Assembly: GCA_011032825.1 (NCBI GenBank)
Contig: JAADJZ010000002.1
Location: 496,001-560,000 of the forward strand
DNA length: 64,000 nucleotides
Source of the DNA: Massariosphaeria phaeospora
Lineage: Eukaryota; Ascomycota; Dothideomycetes; Pleosporales
Direction: 5' to 3'
The position numbers and the translations under genes were made by a program. Below the pieces are notes generated by a model. The model made no database searches. It saw nothing but the letters and a program-made list of their open reading frames with translations, and had not been told where the DNA came from. Below, one piece after another: positions 60,100-64,000 of this stretch; within the stretch, counting starts at the first letter, position 1; each line of letters begins with the position of its first letter.

Positions 60100-62715
60100 T
60101 AGTTTTACACTAGCGCGTTTTCTATATTAACAAAAAAAGCTTTCTACTAGTCTTTAGAAACGCGTTTTTTAAAGTGTTTACTACAAAAAACTATAAAAAA
60201 GCTTTTAAAGCTTTAAAGCTAGTTTCTATTAATAACGTATTAGATTATTACCTCGGTTAGACTATTACCTCGGTTAGTTTTCCTTAGCACAACCAACTTA
60301 TCTTAAAGAATATTAAATTAATTGCTATTAAACAAGGAACCTGCGTACGTCGTGCTAGCTTTAGATTTAAAAGCTTTTTCTATATTCTTTTAACAAGTTT
60401 GAGTATTGTGCTTTGTATTACTATAGTTTTTACAGCGCCGTAGAGCTAGTTGTGCTCTTTTTTAACTCTTTTTACTACGCGCTTTCTTTGATAGCTAAAG
60501 TGCTGTAAACGCTTTAGCAGCTACCTACGCTAATTCGTTACTATACTCTATTATGCTACTTGTCTAAATTCGCTTTTGTTTTTGTAATTTTTTTCTTGTA
60601 GCTTCTTTAATAGTTTTTTTAAAGCTAGAGATTCGATTGCGCATTAGCTTAACCTAATAAGCTATCTAGTAAAACTTTTTAACAAGCTAGTTAACTCTAT
60701 TCTTTAGAGATAATAGAAAGAAACGAAGCTTAGTAGTAATAAGCTTTAATTGCGATTCAAATTCAAGCGTATTGCTTGAAGTTTTTAACTGCTATAGCGT
60801 TTCTAGTGCGAAAAGTAGTAGTAGAGTACGTAATCGTACTTTAAAGCAATTAAAAACTACTTGCGCGTTAATAAAAACTAGCTTTAAAACTTTAAAAGCT
60901 TTTTTGCAGTTCTTTGTTGTAAACACTTTAAAAAACGCGTTTTTAAAAGCTAGCAAAAAGCTTTCTTTGTTAATATAAAAAACGCGCTAGCGCGCTAAGT
61001 TTCAAACGCGTTAAAAGTACTTTAGCTTTAGCAGCGAAAAGCAAACTACATCTAGCAGCTAGAAAATATAAAATAAATAAGCTAGCATGCAAAGCGTAAA
61101 GATTTTGTTTTTAAAGCAATACTTTTTGAAATTCTAAGATTAGTAGCTCTTATAGCTGTTTAGAATAAGTAGCTAATAACTTTCTACCTAACGCGCTTTT
61201 GTATGCGCGTTAAAATGCTTTAACTATTTAAAACTAAAAGCGTTGTTTGTCTAGCTATTCTTAGAAACTAAAAGCTTTTAATTGCTAGGTATAGAGTTTT
61301 TCTCGTACTATGCTAAAATGTAAACGCGCTTTTTGTAGATAATAAAAAGCGAAATTGCGTACTTTGCAGCGCAGATGCTCTAGATAACTATTACCTACTT
61401 TTAATTGCCTAGCTAGATTAGATTAAGTTGAGTACGTTTTTAAAAGCTTGTAACAACTTTTATAAACCTAATTACGCTTATTTAGAAGCTAGTTTTATTG
61501 AAGTTGTACACGTTATTCTTGTAGATGTTGTACTTAGCTTTAGTATCTCTAACAAGCTTGAACTACGCGCTAATTACTTTAAAATCTTTCTATTGTATTC
61601 TTTGCTAGTTTTTGCTCGATTAAAAGCTATTTTAAGCTTTTTTAAACGCGTTACAAATCTTGTAGCTTATTTTTTGCCTACTAGCTTTCTACCTTGCGTA
61701 GCTACTAGTTTATCTTCTATGTTTCTTACTTCAAACAGCCGAAATGCAAATTCTCGCGAATTAAAGTTAAGAATATATTGGACGATTGTTTGCTCTTTAG
61801 TTGTAGTAAGCTTTTAGCAGCCGTTGCGTTTATATTAAAGAAATACAATTTTGTTGTATTAATTAGTTAACGTTGTATGTAGTACGTTGAATACTTTAGC
61901 AACGCGTTAAAAACTTTAAAATTTGTAATTATAATAAGCAGAAAGGGCAAGCTCAATTTGGCTTTTTTAGTTAAACGATATCGTGTTTTGTTGTTGTAAC
62001 ATATTGCGTTAATAGAGTTAGTAGTGCTTTTGGCAAAAACTAACTAAGGTAATAGTTTAACTAAGGTAATAATCTAATACGTTACGCAAGTAGTACTTAA
62101 TTGCTTTAAAGTATAGCTACGTACTTCGCTACTACTTTTTGCACTAAAAACGCCGTAGCAGTTAAAAACTCTAAGCAATACGCTTAAATTTAAATCGCAA
62201 CTAAAGCTTATTACTACTAAGCTTAGTTTCTTTCTATTATTTTTAAAGAATAAAGTTAACTAGCTTGTTAAAGAGTTCTACTAGATAGCTTATAAAGTTA
62301 AAGTAATACGCAATTAAATCTCTAGCTTTAAAAAAACTATTAAAGAAGTAACAAGAAAAAAGTTATAAAAACAAAAGCGAATTTAGATAAGTAGTATAAT
62401 AGAGTATAGTAACAAATTAGTATAAGTAGCTGCTAAAGCGTTTATAGCGCTTTAGCTATTAAAAAAAGCGCGTAGTAAAAAGAGTTAAGAAAAAGCACAA
62501 CTAGCTTTATAGCGCTGTAAAAATTGTAGTAATACAAAGCACAATACTCAAACTTGCTAAAAGAATACAAAAAAAGCTTTTAAATCTAAAGCTAGCACAA
62601 AGTACGCAGGTTTCTTGTTTAATAGCAATTAATTTAATATTCTTTAAAATAAGTTGGTTGTGCTAAGAAATTTTAAAAAGTTTGATAATCTAGAAAGTTC
62701 GATAATCTATTACGT
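60100..62715 (+). mobile_element. Fot1-like element D, 5'-truncated and interrupted by C
   Basis: Pieces about 60100-60234 and 62083-62715. The two join across element C into a sequence that parallels the reverse complement of C's own interior (TAAAGTGTTTACTACAAAAAA...CTAGTTTCTATTAATA | CGCAAGTAGTACTTAATTGC). It ends at 62715 in TATTACGT followed by TA. Its terminal repeat differs from that of C (GATAATCTA repeated). Plus-strand orientation; coding remnants full of stops. The left limit is approximate. Confidence 0.68.
60235..62082 (-). mobile_element. Fot1-like DNA transposon, element C (RIP-degraded)
   Basis: 1848 bp, TA on each side (60233-60234, 62083-62084). Inverted ends begin ACGTATTAGATTATTACC and hold two copies of TATTACCTCGGTTAG. 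The interior around 61.1-61.6 kb aligns base by base in places with copy B around 58.95-59.4 kb (for example GATAACTATT, TTGTCTAGCT, AAGTTGTACACGTTATT against AAGTTGTACGTATTTTT), so it carries a related transposase on the minus strand. The open frame of 129 codons at 61428-61817 on the plus strand is antisense and probably spurious. It is inserted in element D. Confidence 0.8.
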
Positions 62716-62939
62716 TAGCTATTATTACGATATTTTTTAGTAGAGTAATTGTATACATGCTCGCAATTAACTTATATTAATTATATTTACGTAGAAGCCT
62801 AATAGCGCGGCCGTAGAAATTAACTTTAAGTAGAGCTTCTAGTGTAGCTTCTAAAAGCTTTGCAATACTTGCAAAGCTACTACTACGTTTTTGTTACTTA
62901 AGCTTTGATAAAGAAAAACCTAAAGCTTTGCGCTTACGG

Positions 62940-63346
62940 TAGCGAATAAGTAGAAAGTACTTATTAATAAGTATAGGTTAAGTTATAAGTTGCACAAACT
63001 TTAAGTTAAACTTTAAGTTAAAGTTAAGTTAGAGTTAACCTAGCGTAGGTAGAAGTTAAGTTAGAGTAGTTAAAGCTTTAGGTTAAAAGTTAAGTTAGAG
63101 TTACCTAAATAGTTAAGAAACTATAATAAATAAATGTAATAAATATACATAGAAAACTTAATATTAATATAAATTGTAAATATTATGTAAAACTTAACTA
63201 CAACTTTAAGCTTTAACTACTTTAACTTAACTTCAACTTAAGCTGCTTAGTAACTAGCGCGAGTTAAAGCTAAAGTTAAGTTAGAGTCTAACGTAAGCTA
63301 ACTTAACTCTAACTCAACTTCTACTTATTTACTAGCCTATTTGCGC
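62940..63346 (+). repeat. GTTAAGTT foldback repeat, copy 2
   Basis: About 407 bp, inverse relative of 49988-50305. Outer ends GCGAATAAGTAGAAAGTA and TTCTACTTATTTACTA; arrays of AAGTTAAGTTAGAGTTA near the left and the inverse near the right; AT-only centre. No coding capacity. Confidence 0.7.
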
Positions 63347-63359
63347 TTGCTCTTTTAAG

Positions 63360-64000
63360 TAGTTTAAAGTGCTTTTTGGTATTTTAAGCTGCGATTTAAG
63401 TAGCGCGCGCAGCTTTTTTCTTAGTCTACTTCTTAGCACGTACTACTTTAGCTTTTTTTTTTGCTATACGCTTTCTCTTTGCTTACTACTTTTAAAGTAG
63501 CTTAGTAGTAGCTAGAAGCTTTTTTCTGTTCGCTTTTGCAAGCTACTTTTTATACTTTTTTTATTATTTTACTGCTTTTTGTGCACGTGCTTTTCTAATC
63601 TTTTGCAAAAACTAAAAAATAGCACTACTATAGTACTTTTCTTGCTGCTGTAAGTTAAAAAGCTTGCTGCGTTTCTTTTGCTTTTTTTTAGTAGTAAGCG
63701 CTTTTTTTAGCCTATTGTTTTTATAGTGTAGTAGCTTGTTTTGCACTTAAAGTTAGTAAAGAGTTTAAAAAAGCAACTTTGCTTTTTTTGTAGCGTTATT
63801 TCTTACTACAAAGCGTAGAAAACGTTTTATTTTACGCTAGTTACTATTCGTAAGTGCTAAAAACTATAATTTACTATTTTCTTACTTTCTATTTTTTTCT
63901 TTTTAGAACTAATTAAGTATAACTTTTAGCTTTATAGGCTATATACTAGTAGCTTTAAAAAACTTAAAAATAATTTTTGTTGTAAAGAAAAACTTCTACG
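63360..64000 (-). mobile_element. Possible C-terminal part of another DNA-transposon transposase
   Basis: Minus-strand translation is Lys/Arg/Ala-rich (IRKARAQKAV, ANRKKLLATTKLL, AKRKRIAKKKAKVVRAKK) with interspersed stops, resembling the basic C-terminal tail of Fot1-like transposases such as copy A. It runs off the window. Low certainty because the tail is low-complexity. Confidence 0.4.

Larger units (their letters stand above)
42310..64000. repeat. AT-rich, RIP-mutated transposon block
   Basis: 21.7 kb up to the window edge with strong TA excess, scarcity of CAG, CTG, TGG and CCA words, many retained CpG sites, and hardly any frame longer than 65 codons. Decayed transposase and pol reading frames show Gln and Trp codons turned into TAG/TAA, the result of C-to-T changes at CpA on either strand, which is the signature of repeat-induced point mutation. 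At least seven nested elements can be separated (listed individually). Gaps not assigned: 42310-42517, 49251-49987, 50306-50664, 59909-60100 and 62718-62939, all AT-rich without a recognisable motif. Confidence 0.92.

Noticed and set aside
61428..61817. 129-codon plus-strand frame in the AT-rich block.
   Set aside because: Lies antisense within element C, whose sequence aligns with the minus-strand transposase of copy B; a chance survivor of RIP.
42310..64000. A CRISPR-like or centromeric satellite array.
   Set aside because: Repeats are transposon ends and nested copies, not regularly spaced short units; no tandem satellite seen.

Overview
The window comes from a filamentous ascomycete (Pezizomycotina). 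The evidence is genes split by many short introns of about 45-140 bp (GT...AG ends, CTNAC-type branch sites), fungal families such as AIM11, DUF3433-type membrane proteins, an 8-TM/2-pore TOK potassium channel and a NOP6-like RRM protein, and a repeat block mutated in the way repeat-induced point mutation (RIP) does it. A dothideomycete is my best guess, but nothing here fixes the species.

Layout. Positions 1-42,309 are an ordinary gene-bearing segment of balanced composition with 14 coding genes that I can model. In order they are: a LisH-domain protein cut by the left edge (-); a TPR/MYND/SET protein (+); a mitochondrial membrane TPR-like protein (-) divergent from a NOP6-like ribosome-biogenesis factor (+); the MoaE large subunit of molybdopterin synthase (+); AIM11 (-); a DUF3433-like polytopic protein (+); a DED1/Vasa-type DEAD-box helicase (-); a TOK1-type K+ channel (+); a single-pass membrane protein (+); a 1241-residue Ser/Thr/Pro-rich, repeat-containing, cysteine-module protein (+); a GSA-like class III aminotransferase (-); a conserved fungal protein with CxxC/HxxxxH clusters (-); an MFS transporter (-); and a UIM-containing protein (-). 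They look like independent housekeeping and accessory genes. I see no metabolic cluster and no operon-like logic.

From 42,310 to the right edge (21.7 kb) the sequence abruptly becomes AT-rich, full of TA, with no intact gene. It is a nest of RIP-degraded transposons that can be read in layers. There are two inverted Fot1/pogo-like copies of about 1.87 kb (A 42,518-44,383; B 50,665-59,906), both flanked by TA. Copy B is split by a complete 7.37 kb Ty3/gypsy chromodomain retrotransposon with identical-length 212 bp LTRs and a perfect 5 bp target duplication (ATAAG). A second gypsy element (minus strand, about 44.4-49.2 kb) abuts copy A and carries a 433 bp MITE with the same terminal repeat family as A/B. 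A different Fot1-like element C (60,235-62,082, TA-flanked) sits inside a related element D. Two copies of a foldback repeat built of GTTAAGTT-like motifs complete the block.

The points most worth following up are the nested transposon stratigraphy, the duplicated motif inside each Fot1-like terminal repeat, the long unexplained 3' region of the gypsy element, and the large repeat protein with a signal-peptide-like segment in its interior. All gene models rest on reading frames, splice-site phase and recalled family motifs; no database search was possible.
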